From positions 2,884,321-2,948,320 of the forward strand of contig CP031964.1 in the NCBI GenBank assembly GCA_003443635.1: 64,000 bases of DNA, read 5' to 3'. Positions 51,191 to 61,269 of this stretch are shown piece after piece. The notes under the pieces were generated by a model, which was given only the letters and a program-made list of their open reading frames with translations, was not told the DNA's origin and did no database searches. The position numbers and the translations under genes are program-made. The DNA comes from Flavobacteriaceae bacterium. Its GTDB lineage: Bacteria; Bacteroidota; Bacteroidia; Flavobacteriales; Flavobacteriaceae. Numbering within the stretch: position 1 is the first letter of the stretch; each line of letters opens with the position of its first letter.

Positions 51191-53242
51191 TTATTCTTTC
51201 ACTAATTTTTTTGTTATTCTACCTCTATCGCCAGTAATAATTAAAAGGTAATTACCTGTGTTTAATGATGAAACATCCAATAGCGTTTCCCTATTTAAGT
51301 TTTTAATATCATATGTTTGAATTAAACGTCCCGTAATATCATAAATATCTACTTTCTCTAATATTAAATTCTGTTCATTACGAAGTATTATTTCATCTTG
51401 TACTGGATTAGGATAAAACAATAATCTGTTGTTAAGCACATTATCGCCTATACTTAACGTTGTATTAAACTCATAAGCACCTCCATCTACTCTATTTAAA
51501 CCCCCTATTTGTACGATGCGTTGTGCGCCTGTAATATCTATAGGAAGTCGTTCTGTTGTGTCTCCATCATTGTCTATGTCAAAGGTGTCTAGCGGTAATT
51601 CCAAATTGGCTCCTCCATCTATAAGTGGGCTGTTTTCTGCAGGAAACAAACCGTCATCAAGGGTGCCAAATACATCATCAGGACCATCAGGGTCGTTACT
51701 ATTAATAAAAGGATCACTAGTTAAGGTAGTAAAGCCTGTGCCTTCAAAATTTTGAGCAAAATTGTTTCTTCCTGTTATAGCACTAGTACTTGAAACAAAA
51801 ATTTCATCATTGCCATTCGGATCTCCCCAAAAAACATTATTATTAAATTCATGGTCAAAGTTACCACCTACTACGAAATTGCTATTATCATTAATACCAT
51901 TTGCAAAAAAAGTAGAGTTAGTTATTGTACTTGTAAAAGAACCAGTACCTCCATTACCCGTACCACCAACAGCTATCGTACTAAAAGCGCCGCTTAAAAA
52001 AACAGTGCGATTTTCTATAAACACGTTATTTATAATATTATATGGTTGATTAAAATGAAATATAGCTCCAGCTATTTCGTCAGCGATATTATTATAAAAA
52101 ATATTATTGATATAGGTTGTAAGACGTGCACTTGATGGTGATGATCCTAAATCTGAACCAAATACCGCTCCACCCCAAAACGCAGTATTTCCAATAAATA
52201 CATTCCCAATCATAGTTGGATTACCACCATCCTGAATACGTATAGCTCCTCCGGTTGCATCCTCATCTATAGCAGAAATAGGACTTGCGCTATTGTTTAA
52301 AAACATGCAGTTTTTTACGATGAAGGTCTCACTAGCGCTGGTGGATATTGCACCTCCAGATCTAGCATCATTATCTTCAAACAATACATTGGTAACAGTA
52401 GTTCCAGATGCTAATGTTAAAAATGAAGTACTCATTGCTCCACCACTTGCTAAAGTCCTGTTACCTCTAAATATAGAATTCTCAACAACATTATCACCAT
52501 TGGCACCTAAAATACCCAAACCACCAGCTGTAGAATCTGCTTGGTTTTGAGTAAAAACGGCATTGCTCACTGTAAAACGAATATCTAATAACGCTTCGTA
52601 AAATAAGCCACCACCTAGATCTCGACATGAATTACCAAAAAAAATCATATCGCTAACATTAGGTGAAGAACGTTGATGATACATACCGCCACCACTATCA
52701 CGACGAAAACTTTGACTACTGTATGTAAGGTCTCCACTTCCTGATGCATTACCACCTTGTACAGTAAAGCCATTTATAGTAGTTGCATCAGTAAGATTAG
52801 CTGTAATAAGAACATGAAACGGATTTTCAGCATTACCAGTGATGTTTAGACTCTCACCAAGACCTGTAACCACATCATCTGTATTAAAATCGCCACTTAA
52901 AATACTAGGATTACTTAAATCTTGTGTATTGGTAGCTGGGTTAAAACTCCCTAATAAAGTAATATTTCGATTAAAATGAAATGCTCTATCTCTTGATTCA
53001 GTAACATTCCCGTCAGGGGATTCTGTAGGGAAATAAGTGCCAGAAGCCACGCGTATTTCATCACCTACTACTGCAGCATCTAATGCTGGTTGTAGGTTTC
53101 TTGTTGCTGTGGCCCACGAAGTTCCATCTCCAGAATCGTCAGGTTGGGAAGCATCTACAAAATAGGTAGTTTGGCTAAACGAAAGGTTTACAGCAACCAT
53201 TATAATAACTACTGTAAATAGAATGTGTAATTTTCTTTTCAT
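51191..53242 (-). CDS. Parallel beta-helix protein with T9SS sorting domain
   Basis: 683 residues with a signal peptide (cleavage near LSFSQ). The start YFVDASQPDDSGDGTSWATA and a long run of G/N-rich coils (IENRTVFLSGAFS, MFLNNSAS) indicate a right-handed beta-helix with a choice-of-anchor Q-like region (FPAENSPLIDGG). A DIDNDGDTTE loop may bind calcium. The last ~75 residues (FYPNPVQDEIILR ... NTGNYLLIITGDRGR) form a type A T9SS sorting domain, so the protein should be secreted or fixed to the cell surface. Ligand unknown; adhesin-like or polysaccharide-related roles are possible. Confidence 0.9.
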   Translation of the reverse strand: MKRKLHILFTVVIIMVAVNLSFSQTTYFVDASQPDDSGDGTSWATATRNLQPALDAAVVGDEIRVASGTYFPTESPDGNVTESRDRAFHFNRNITLLGSFNPATNTQDLSNPSILSGDFNTDDVVTGLGESLNITGNAENPFHVLITANLTDATTINGFTVQGGNASGSGDLTYSSQSFRRDSGGGMYHQRSSPNVSDMIFFGNSCRDLGGGLFYEALLDIRFTVSNAVFTQNQADSTAGGLGILGANGDNVVENSIFRGNRTLASGGAMSTSFLTLASGTTVTNVLFEDNDARSGGAISTSASETFIVKNCMFLNNSASPISAIDEDATGGAIRIQDGGNPTMIGNVFIGNTAFWGGAVFGSDLGSSPSSARLTTYINNIFYNNIADEIAGAIFHFNQPYNIINNVFIENRTVFLSGAFSTIAVGGTGNGGTGSFTSTITNSTFFANGINDNSNFVVGGNFDHEFNNNVFWGDPNGNDEIFVSSTSAITGRNNFAQNFEGTGFTTLTSDPFINSNDPDGPDDVFGTLDDGLFPAENSPLIDGGANLELPLDTFDIDNDGDTTERLPIDITGAQRIVQIGGLNRVDGGAYEFNTTLSIGDNVLNNRLLFYPNPVQDEIILRNEQNLILEKVDIYDITGRLIQTYDIKNLNRETLLDVSSLNTGNYLLIITGDRGRITKKLVKE

Positions 53243-53351
53243 ATTATAATTTTTTAAATGTGTGCTTTTAACTCTTTTCTTATAATAACCTAAGTAGACA
53301 ACGAGTAATAGCTAGATTAAAATAGTTTTAGGAAAAATTGATAAAACCTAT

Positions 53352-53990
53352 CTATTTATTAGGTTGTGGCGTCATCCTTAGATATGGTTTTATCTCAGTA
53401 TGACCTTTAGGGAATAATTCGGGAATCTGATCATTAGCTACAGAAGGCACAATAACGCAATCGTCTCCGTTATTCCAATTAGCAGGTGTCGCTACTTTTT
53501 GGTATGCTGTAAGTTGCAGAGAATCTATGACGCGTAGCAATTCATCAAAATTACGCCCTGTTGATGCTGGATAGGTTAACGTGAGTTTTACTTTTTTATC
53601 ATTTCCTATTACAAAAACTGAACGCACAGTTAAATTGTTATCAGCATTTGGATGAATCATATCATATAAGGTCGATACTTTTTTATCCTCGTCAGCAATA
53701 ATGGGAAAGTTTACTGTGGTCTTTTGGGTTTCATTAATATCTTTAATCCAGCCATGGTGTGAATCAATGTCATCTACACTAAGTGCTACTACTTTTACAT
53801 TACGCTGCGCAAAAGCATCTTTATATTTGGCAACTGTACCTAATTCTGTAGTACATACTGGTGTATAATCTGCTGGGTGCGAAAATAAAACGCCCCAACC
53901 TTCGCCAAGCCATTCGTGAAAATTAATTTCTCCTTCTGTTGAATTTGCTGTAAAATTTGGTGCTTCATCACCTAATCGAATTGTTTTCAT
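53352..53990 (-). CDS. 1-Cys peroxiredoxin (Prx6 type)
   Basis: 212 residues. The peroxidatic Cys46 lies in SHPADYTPVCTTEL; further family features are VDDIDSHHGWIKDI, the IADEDKKVS segment and a C-terminal FPKGHTEIKPYLRMT. No resolving Cys of the 2-Cys group is seen. It reduces hydrogen and organic peroxides in the cytosol. It has a full promoter at 54048-54077, with three TACGTA palindromes just upstream. Confidence 0.94.
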   Translation of the reverse strand: MKTIRLGDEAPNFTANSTEGEINFHEWLGEGWGVLFSHPADYTPVCTTELGTVAKYKDAFAQRNVKVVALSVDDIDSHHGWIKDINETQKTTVNFPIIADEDKKVSTLYDMIHPNADNNLTVRSVFVIGNDKKVKLTLTYPASTGRNFDELLRVIDSLQLTAYQKVATPANWNNGDDCVIVPSVANDQIPELFPKGHTEIKPYLRMTPQPNK

Positions 53991-54047
53991 ATACTCTTTA
54001 TTTATATTTATTGAATAGATTTATTATCCTTATTGTTTTTAATGAAA

Positions 54048-54077
54048 CAAATGTAGGATACTGTGCTATGTCAACAA
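54048..54077 (-). promoter_or_regulatory. Promoter of the peroxiredoxin gene
   Basis: On the minus strand TTG (54075-54077), 19 nt, TACATTTG (54048-54055): both boxes match. The predicted start is ~54 nt before the ATG. Confidence 0.7.
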
Positions 54078-54078
54078 A

Positions 54079-54113
54079 TACGTAGAATGACACAATATTA
54101 CGTAGGGTACGTA
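54079..54113. promoter_or_regulatory. Three TACGTA palindromes upstream of the peroxiredoxin promoter
   Basis: TACGTA at 54079, 54099 and 54108, directly upstream of the -33 box. Three copies in 35 bp is unusual in this AT-rich DNA and suggests binding sites for an activator. Confidence 0.45.
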
Positions 54114-54122
54114 TATGAGAAG

Positions 54123-54770
54123 TTATAAAGAGTCTACAATAATTTTATGCTCATTAGCCCATTTAGCAATGATATTGGCATCTTGTTGTAGACCTAATTT
54201 AGAAATAATATTGCTACGATGTTTTTCTACGGTTCGAGTAGCCATTGATAGCTGAACACTTATTTCTTGAGAAGATTTTCCTTTTGAAACTAACCGGACG
54301 ACGACACGTTCTGTAGGTGTGAGTAATTTTATTTTTTTAAATTCCTGCTCTACAGATTTAATAATAGTTTCAGAAAATGACGTGCTAATATAAATATGGT
54401 CTTCCAATACCTGACTAATACAATTATTTATCTCAGGAATACCATCTTCTTTTAGTAAGTAACCATTAACACCAATAGAAATAGCTTGTAGTAAATACCC
54501 TTTACTTTTATGGTAGGTCATCGTAATAAACTTTGTATTTGGGCATGATTCTCTAGCTTTTTTAATAACCTCAAAAGCATTCAACAAAGGCATTTCAATA
54601 TCCAATAATGCAATTTTAGGTCGTTTTTCTACTAATTGGGTCAATGCTTTTGCTCCGTCTTCTACACTTGCCAAAATAGTATATCCCTCTTTTTGAAGTA
54701 GCTTTAACGTTCCATTGCGCATTATAGGATGATCGTCTGCTAAAATTATTGTAATGTTTTCTTTAAGCAT
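54123..54770 (-). CDS. NarL/LuxR-family response regulator
   Basis: 215 residues. The receiver domain has DDH (12-14), phospho-acceptor Asp57 in ALLDIEMP and Lys in YLLKEDG. A LuxR-type HTH (~150-215) has LTPTERVVVRLVSKGKSSQE and ATRTVEKHRSNIISKLGL. It is encoded 6 nt behind its cognate kinase, one two-component operon. Targets are unknown; the peroxiredoxin gene is the next gene downstream on the same strand. Confidence 0.92.
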   Translation of the reverse strand: MLKENITIILADDHPIMRNGTLKLLQKEGYTILASVEDGAKALTQLVEKRPKIALLDIEMPLLNAFEVIKKARESCPNTKFITMTYHKSKGYLLQAISIGVNGYLLKEDGIPEINNCISQVLEDHIYISTSFSETIIKSVEQEFKKIKLLTPTERVVVRLVSKGKSSQEISVQLSMATRTVEKHRSNIISKLGLQQDANIIAKWANEHKIIVDSL

Positions 54771-54776
54771 GATGTT

Positions 54777-56825
54777 TTAATTCAACGGGGTTAATCTAAT
54801 AATCGTTTTTGTTCCTTTATTTTTATGCGATTCTATTTTACAAGTCGCATTAATAATAGAACAACGTTCATATATAGATTGCATTCCTAGGCTTTTTCCT
54901 TTTTTTAGAACTGTTTCAACTTCGAAACCTACGCCATTATCTTCTAATTCAACACGAATTTCTGTAGCTGTTTTTGAAACAGTAAAAAAAGCATTCTTTG
55001 CTCTTGAGTGTTTTACCACATTACTTAACAACTCTTGAATAGTGCGGTATAAATATAAAGCTTGTTGACTATTAACCTCTTGATCTACATTTTCTGTTTT
55101 TATACTAAATATAATATCTGTATGTGTCTTTACTTCTTCCAATAATTCTTCTAAAGCGGTAGTAAATCCCAATTTTTCTATAGTTGACGGATGTAATGTT
55201 CTTGAAATAGCACGTAAACTCTCTAAGGTCTGAGAAGCTAGTTCTTGCAGTTCTTGATCATCTTTACTTTTTACTTCGCGAGTTAAATACATTAATTTTT
55301 GCCCTACGCTATCGTGTAAATCCAAAGCTATTTTTGCTTTTTCATCTTCTTGTGCTTTTACCAGGTTTTTAGAAAAATCGGCTTGTAATCGTTGTTTTCT
55401 TACAGCAAAATTCCTAGAACGCAATAAGAATACAAACCCAAAAACTGAAAATAATACCAATCCGCCAATCAGTATCCATTGATTTTTTATTTTATTTTTT
55501 TCATTCAGTAAAGCAATATCAGTTTGTTGTTTCTCAATCTGTAAATCACGCTTTTCTGTTTCATATAGCGTTTGATAATAGGCTAGTGATTTGATATTTT
55601 GAGCATTTACTATAGAATCTTTAAGTGTGGTAGATGCTACCAAATGTTCATAAGCCTTTTCTTTTTTATCTAATTTTAAATAGGTTTTATTTAAAAACTG
55701 ATGCGCCCAAACGGTTTCTTCAAATCTTTTTTGTTTTTGGAAAATTTTTAAATGAGCTTTACCAGCTTCTAGTGCTTTTTGGTAAGCACCTTTACTATAT
55801 AAAAGCTGTTTTTTTGCGTTTAGATAAGAAATCTCTTTTAAAAAATAATCATCACTCACATTTAGAGCTTCTGCTTCATTAAAATACATTTCAGCTTTTG
55901 CTCTATTCCCTAAATCTATATGTGTAACTGCCAAATCACACAACAATACATATCGAGTGCTTATGTCTTTTATTTTTGAGTTTTCAAGTAAAGCTGCTTC
56001 AATACTTTCTAAACGAAGTTGATGCTTTTTTTGTTTTCTATAATCTATACTGGCATTACTATATAAGCTTACCAAATGCGGGTAATCTTCAGTTTCTTCA
56101 GATAGAAATACCGCTTCTTTCCGTTCTTGTGCTGCCTCAGTAAAGAAAGAGTTTCGACTGTAAAGATTTGCTAATGTATTTTTAGCCGAAACAATGTTAA
56201 ACGTGTCTTTTACTTCTTGAAAACGCTTTGCTGCTTCTTTTAAACTTTGGGATGCATCTGCAAAAAGCCCTAATTTTTCCTCAGCATAACCTCTATATAA
56301 ATTTACAAAACCAATTAAAGAAATGTTCTGAGATGCTAAAGCGTGTTTTTTGGCTATATTATAAACTGAGATTGACTTTTCAATTTCTCCCAAAAAATAA
56401 TGACTATCAGCAACATTAAGATATACACGTCCTATAGATCTTTCATCGGTTAATTTATCTAAATAAGGTTGGAAATCAGTAAAAAGTTTTAACCCTTCTT
56501 GTGGCTTTTCTAAAATACTATTTTGATGATAAATAAAACTTGCCGTATGCCATCCTGCTAAATTAAACGAATCTACAGCTATAGCATGTTCTATTGTCGC
56601 TTTTACAATAGAATCGTATTTGAGTTCGGGTTTATATTTTACTAAATTGGTAAGGCTGTCTAAAAGTTTAAGTTTTTCAGCTTTTTCAGAGTTCTCAATC
56701 GCTTTTTTTAAAGTCTTTAGTCTTTTAGGTTTAGCATCTTGTGTATATCCGTTCCAAATGCAAAAACACAATCCTAAGCAAATTACAAGTTTTATATACC
56801 TATTCTTTAAAATGGTTTTGGTCAT
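54777..56825 (-). CDS. TPR-containing sensor histidine kinase
   Basis: 682 residues with an N-terminal hydrophobic signal. Residues ~50-430 are TPR-type helical repeats, likely periplasmic (FADASQSLKEAAKRFQE). A TM helix (~447-468, WILIGGLVLFSVFGFVFLL) precedes a HisKA_3 domain with KIALDLHDSVGQKL (phospho-His) and an ATPase domain with ELLSNVVKHSR and DNGVGFEVE. It phosphorylates the adjacent NarL-type regulator. Such TPR kinases are common in Bacteroidota; the signal is unknown. A -7 box lies at 56870-56877. Confidence 0.92.
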   Translation of the reverse strand: MTKTILKNRYIKLVICLGLCFCIWNGYTQDAKPKRLKTLKKAIENSEKAEKLKLLDSLTNLVKYKPELKYDSIVKATIEHAIAVDSFNLAGWHTASFIYHQNSILEKPQEGLKLFTDFQPYLDKLTDERSIGRVYLNVADSHYFLGEIEKSISVYNIAKKHALASQNISLIGFVNLYRGYAEEKLGLFADASQSLKEAAKRFQEVKDTFNIVSAKNTLANLYSRNSFFTEAAQERKEAVFLSEETEDYPHLVSLYSNASIDYRKQKKHQLRLESIEAALLENSKIKDISTRYVLLCDLAVTHIDLGNRAKAEMYFNEAEALNVSDDYFLKEISYLNAKKQLLYSKGAYQKALEAGKAHLKIFQKQKRFEETVWAHQFLNKTYLKLDKKEKAYEHLVASTTLKDSIVNAQNIKSLAYYQTLYETEKRDLQIEKQQTDIALLNEKNKIKNQWILIGGLVLFSVFGFVFLLRSRNFAVRKQRLQADFSKNLVKAQEDEKAKIALDLHDSVGQKLMYLTREVKSKDDQELQELASQTLESLRAISRTLHPSTIEKLGFTTALEELLEEVKTHTDIIFSIKTENVDQEVNSQQALYLYRTIQELLSNVVKHSRAKNAFFTVSKTATEIRVELEDNGVGFEVETVLKKGKSLGMQSIYERCSIINATCKIESHKNKGTKTIIRLTPLN

Positions 56826-57168
56826 CTAAATATTCTACTTTAAAACAATTTTAGTACTCTCTATAGTTTCAAAGATAAAATAATAATGCTGATCATATTC
56901 ATTTAGAATAAGTTAGCATATAATAAATTGATTTTCAATCTATTTCATTTGTCTGACATCAAAATTACTATAGTAAATTCTTTATCACAAACCAGGCATA
57001 CATATCAATACAGTTTAGGCAGTCCCTGCTTTTTAACCAATTTTTTATCACATTAACTTGATTGCTTATAATATTTACAAAATAATTAGTTGAGTTTAAA
57101 TTTGAAACATTAAGGTTAATTTTCTATGTCTATTCGTGTAATTAAACGCCTACGATGTATTTTATAAA
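56826..57168. other. 343-nt intergenic region without gene
   Basis: This lies between the kinase start and the 3' end of the SulP gene, both on the minus strand. It holds the kinase -7 box. I see no further open frame, RNA fold or strong terminator. Confidence 0.5.
56870..56877 (-). promoter_or_regulatory. Possible -7 box of the TPR kinase operon
   Basis: The minus strand reads TATCTTTG, an exact -7 box ~45 nt before the ATG. No TTG at the expected distance. Confidence 0.45.
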
Positions 57169-58752
57169 TCACTTTAATGCTTTTGCCATCACATGATAAC
57201 GAGGGTCATCAATACTTTCTTCAATGACATTAGCTAATTTAGGAGAAGCTTTTACCATTAAAACTTGGCAATCTTCACTAAGGTGTTTTATATGTAATTC
57301 TTTACCGGCTGTTTCATATTTTTCAACCAAATTAAATAGCGCTTCTAATGCTGAATGATCACTTACACGAGATTCCATAAAATCAATTTCCACCTTTTCT
57401 GGATCATTTTTTACATCAAACTTACTATTAAATGCTTGAATACTGCCAAAAAATAAAGGGCCCCAAATTTCATAGACTTTAGTCCCGTCTTCTTTAATAT
57501 ACTTTCGAGCACGAATACGTTTTGCATTCTCCCAAGAGAATACCAGTGCACTAATAATCACCCCAGAAATTACGGCAATAGCTAAATCAAAAACAACAGT
57601 AAGAGCAGACACAGCTACTAATACAATTACATCTGTAAATGGGATTTTATTAAGTATTCTAAAGCTACTCCAAGCAAAAGTTCCAACTACGACCATAAAC
57701 ATCACTCCTACTAATGCAGCAATAGGTACTTGCTCAATTAAACCAGAAGCAAATAAAATAAATGCTAACAACGCTAAAGCTGCTACAATACCAGATAATC
57801 GGGTACGACCACCTCCTTTAATGTTAATAATAGACTGTCCGATCATTGCACAACCTCCCATACCTCCAAACAATCCAGTAATAATATTTGCGCCTCCTTG
57901 TGCCATACATTCTCGATTAGAATTCCCTCTGGTTTCGGTAAGCTCATCAATTAAATTAAGAGTCATTAAAGATTCGATCAATCCAATTGCTGCTAAGATT
58001 ATTGCATAAGGTCCTATAAATATTAAAGTTTCCAAATTCAATGGAATTTTATTAAAGATGTCAAATTGAAATTGCGGCAAACCTCCTTTAAGCCCTTCTC
58101 CCCCTCCATCACGGATAAAACTCCCTACGGTAGCTACATCTATATTACTGAAAATCACGATTCCTGAAACTACTAATATTGCTACTAAGGCATCTGGTAC
58201 TTTTTTAGTAAGCTTTGGTAATCCAAACATAATTCCCATTGTTAAACCTATCAATCCAAGCATTGTCCAAAGTTCTGCACCTTGCATCCAAACTTTTTCA
58301 CCGTTATCTAAAACTTTAAATAGGTTTAACTGAGATAAAAATATCACAATTGCCAAACCATTAACAAAGCCCATCATTACGGGATGAGGAATCAATCTCA
58401 CAAATTTTCCAAGTTTAAAAACACCTGCAAGCATTTGTATACCTCCCATTAAAATTACAGTTGCAAATAAATAATATAGACCTAAGCCTTCACCAAGAGC
58501 ATTTCCTTCTGATACCAGGTTCACCATCACTACAGCTAGAGCTCCAGTCGCACCACTAATCATACCTGGACGTCCACCAAAAATTGAAGTAATTAAGCCA
58601 ATCATAAAAGCAGCATACAACCCTACTAAAGGGTCTACACCAGCCACAAACGCAAAAGCTACAGCTTCAGGCACCAAAGCCAAAGCTACAGTTAATCCAC
58701 TTAAAATGTCATTTTTAGCATTTGCTGCACGTTTTCTAATAAACTCAGTCAT
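57169..58752 (-). CDS. SulP family anion transporter
   Basis: 527 residues. About 12-14 hydrophobic helices from residue ~15 (DILSGLTVALALVPEAVAFAF) to ~405, with the SulP signature regions GRPGMISGATGALAVVMV and GGMGGCAMIGQSIINIKGGG. A C-terminal STAS domain follows (~430-520, VEIDFMESRVSDHSALEAL). SulP proteins carry sulfate, bicarbonate or other anions; the substrate cannot be decided, though bicarbonate uptake is common in marine relatives. A good promoter lies at 58775-58804. Confidence 0.93.
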   Translation of the reverse strand: MTEFIRKRAANAKNDILSGLTVALALVPEAVAFAFVAGVDPLVGLYAAFMIGLITSIFGGRPGMISGATGALAVVMVNLVSEGNALGEGLGLYYLFATVILMGGIQMLAGVFKLGKFVRLIPHPVMMGFVNGLAIVIFLSQLNLFKVLDNGEKVWMQGAELWTMLGLIGLTMGIMFGLPKLTKKVPDALVAILVVSGIVIFSNIDVATVGSFIRDGGGEGLKGGLPQFQFDIFNKIPLNLETLIFIGPYAIILAAIGLIESLMTLNLIDELTETRGNSNRECMAQGGANIITGLFGGMGGCAMIGQSIINIKGGGRTRLSGIVAALALLAFILFASGLIEQVPIAALVGVMFMVVVGTFAWSSFRILNKIPFTDVIVLVAVSALTVVFDLAIAVISGVIISALVFSWENAKRIRARKYIKEDGTKVYEIWGPLFFGSIQAFNSKFDVKNDPEKVEIDFMESRVSDHSALEALFNLVEKYETAGKELHIKHLSEDCQVLMVKASPKLANVIEESIDDPRYHVMAKALK

Positions 58753-58774
58753 AATGATTTGTTTTAAGAAGCCG

Positions 58775-58804
58775 CAAAAATACAGTTATTCTAAAGACAA
58801 GCAA
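58775..58804 (-). promoter_or_regulatory. Promoter of the sulP gene
   Basis: On the minus strand TTG (58802-58804), 19 nt, TATTTTTG (58775-58782). Both boxes match; the predicted start is ~19 nt before the ATG. Confidence 0.7.
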
Positions 58805-58862
58805 GTTCATATTATTATAAATTCATTAAGTTTGAAAGAAATTAAATTTAGCTTATACTTTT

Positions 58863-60599
58863 ATGAAAAATATATTCCTTTTCGGTTTATTATTTATCGT
58901 TTCTTGTTCCTCTAAAGATACCACAAACGATATTGATTTCACAACTGTTTTTGAAACTTCTAATGGATTAGAAACCGCCACATACGAACAAACTATTACC
59001 TATTATAATAACTTGGCTAAAACTTATTCAGAGATACAAATACAAGCTATTGGTGAAACAGATTCTGGTAACCCATTACATATAGTCATTCTAAATCCTC
59101 ATAGAGAATTTGATTTTGAAACTATAAGGAAGAACAAACGTATTCTTTTAATTAATAATGGTATACATGCAGGAGAGTCTGATGGTATTGATGCTACGAT
59201 GATGCTTTATCGAGATATTGCACAGGGTAAGATAGAAGCTCCTAAAAATACGGTTTTAGTAACAATTCCTATTTATAATATTGGAGGAAGTCTGAATCGA
59301 AATTCTACTAGTCGTACTAATCAAAACGGACCTGTTTCCTATGGGTTTAGAGGAAATGCAAAGAACTATGATCTTAATCGTGATTTTATAAAAGCAGATA
59401 CTAAAAATGCACGTACGTTTGCAAAAATATTTCATTTAGTACAACCTGATGTATTTATAGACAATCATGTAAGTAACGGTGCAGATTATCAATATGCTCT
59501 CACTCATTTATTCACACAACACAATAAGTTAGGAGGGCAATTAGGAGATTTTATAAATACAACGATTCATCCAGAGTTAGAGCAAAAATTAGAAGCAAAA
59601 GATTGGGATATCACACCTTACGTTAATGTATTTAATACAACTCCAGAAACTGGGTTTTCTCAATTTATGGACTATCCACGTTATTCTACTGGCTATGCTA
59701 CACTATTTAATACTTTAGGAATGATGGTAGAAACACATATGTTAAAACCTTATAAACAACGTGTAGAAGGCACTTATGAGTTAATGAAAAGCATGATAGA
59801 GATTACTGAAGAACAATCTGAAATCATTGCAAAATTGCGAAAAACACCTTGGAAAGCTTATGCAGAAAAAGGCATTTATCCTCTAGATTGGGAAATTGAT
59901 ACTACAAAAAGTACAACTTTTGATTTCAAAGGTTTTGAAGGAAATAGAATCCCAAGTGAAATCACTGGGCAGCAGCGTCTAAAATTTGATCGCAATAAGC
60001 CTTTTACTAAGCCAGTAAAATATCAAAATCATTTTATATCTAATAAAGAAATATCTATCCCTAAAGGATATATTATTCCTCAAGGCTGGCATAATGTAAT
60101 TGATTTATTAAAGCTTAATCAGGTAGATATGACTGTCTTAGAAACTGATACCATACTCATTGTTGAATCTTATAAAATAGATACGTATCAAACCAGAAGA
60201 GCACCTTATGAAGGCCATTATCAACATTTTAATACTACCGTAGAAAAAAAGGAAAAAGAAGCTTCTTTTAAGGCTGGAGATTATCTTATTATGACAGATC
60301 AATATGCGTTTCGTTATCTTATAGAAACTTTAGAACCTTCAGCACCAGATTCTTTTTTTAATTGGAATTTTTTTGATACTATTTTACAACAAAAAGAAGG
60401 ATTTTCTCCTTATGTTTGGGAAGATAAAGCTAAAGAGTTACTCGATAATAATGCAGCCTTAAAACAAGAATTTGAAACAAAGAAATCATCAGATGCAGTT
60501 TTTTCAAACAATTGGTACGCACAACTCGATTGGTTACATAAACATAGTGACAATTACGAAAAAGCACATTTACAATATCCTATTTATCGTATTAGATAA
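58863..60599 (+). CDS. M14 family zinc carboxypeptidase-like lipoprotein
   Basis: 578 residues. The N-terminus MKNIFLFGLLFIVSC is a lipoprotein signal (Cys15). The M14 domain spans ~40-310: zinc ligands His102 and Glu105 in IHAGESDG, His202 in DNHVSNG, and catalytic Glu290 in MMVETHML; Arg residues in LNRNSTSRTNQNG may bind the substrate. The C-terminal ~250 residues are a beta-rich extension. It should cleave peptides at the periplasmic or outer face. Confidence 0.92.
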   Translation: MKNIFLFGLLFIVSCSSKDTTNDIDFTTVFETSNGLETATYEQTITYYNNLAKTYSEIQIQAIGETDSGNPLHIVILNPHREFDFETIRKNKRILLINNGIHAGESDGIDATMMLYRDIAQGKIEAPKNTVLVTIPIYNIGGSLNRNSTSRTNQNGPVSYGFRGNAKNYDLNRDFIKADTKNARTFAKIFHLVQPDVFIDNHVSNGADYQYALTHLFTQHNKLGGQLGDFINTTIHPELEQKLEAKDWDITPYVNVFNTTPETGFSQFMDYPRYSTGYATLFNTLGMMVETHMLKPYKQRVEGTYELMKSMIEITEEQSEIIAKLRKTPWKAYAEKGIYPLDWEIDTTKSTTFDFKGFEGNRIPSEITGQQRLKFDRNKPFTKPVKYQNHFISNKEISIPKGYIIPQGWHNVIDLLKLNQVDMTVLETDTILIVESYKIDTYQTRRAPYEGHYQHFNTTVEKKEKEASFKAGDYLIMTDQYAFRYLIETLEPSAPDSFFNWNFFDTILQQKEGFSPYVWEDKAKELLDNNAALKQEFETKKSSDAVFSNNWYAQLDWLHKHSDNYEKAHLQYPIYRIR

Positions 60600-60633
60600 T
60601 TTTGTGATATTTTTATAAGGTATAAAATTAATT

Positions 60634-61227
60634 ATGGGATTAGATTCAGTTGAGCTATTAATGTCAGTGGAAGATAAATTTGGAATTCAAATTCCTGATG
60701 CTGAAGCAGAAAATATTGCAACTGTTCAACAAATGGCTAATAGTGTATTTGAAAAAATAAAATTAAAACCAAATAAAAAATGTCTTTCTCAAATAGTTTT
60801 TTACAGAATAAGAAGAGCCTTTGAGAAATTTGATAGTTCTAAAAATGATATTACACTTGACACAAGGATGTGTGATTTATTAAGTGTTTCAAACCTAAAG
60901 AAAGACTGGGTTACTTTAGGTGTTAGAATTGGATTAAAAATACCTGACTTGGTAGATTTAGATTTCGATAAAACATTAAACAAGGAAGTCAAATTTCTCG
61001 GTTTTAAAATGTATGATAGAACTGAACCTATCGCCGAAAATACATTAAAGAAATTCACTCATTGGGTTATTTCTATGAATCAAGATGAATTGATAAATAT
61101 TGAAAATATTTCAAGTAAGTATGAGATTGAGAGAATAATTTGTGGAATGATTGAAGATAAGATAGGTGTTCCAATAAGTGAGATAGAAATGCATCATTCT
61201 TTCACTTCAGATTTAGGGATTGATTAA
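60634..61227 (+). CDS. Acyl carrier protein-like, apparently circularly permuted
   Basis: 197 residues. The N-terminus is the second half of an [23 protein letters not shown], with Ser5 as the probable phosphopantetheine site, then [20 protein letters not shown]. The C-terminus is the first half: [18 protein letters not shown] ... SFTSDLGID, ending exactly where ACPs continue with S-x-E-L. The middle ~110 residues show no family I know. Joining the ends would give a complete ACP core. Alternatives are two truncated ACP units or a frameshift, but no remnant follows the stop codon. It begins 34 nt after the M14 gene. Confidence 0.72.
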   Translation: MGLDSVELLMSVEDKFGIQIPDAEAENIATVQQMANSVFEKIKLKPNKKCLSQIVFYRIRRAFEKFDSSKNDITLDTRMCDLLSVSNLKKDWVTLGVRIGLKIPDLVDLDFDKTLNKEVKFLGFKMYDRTEPIAENTLKKFTHWVISMNQDELINIENISSKYEIERIICGMIEDKIGVPISEIEMHHSFTSDLGID

Positions 61228-61269
61228 TGATTAATCCAAGTATTATTTTTAATAGATTTAATTTAGAAA

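Noticed and set aside
58832..58863. TTG-21-TACTTTTA promoter for the M14 gene
   Set aside because: The -7 box would overlap the start codon itself, and the lipoprotein signal shows that this ATG is the real start.
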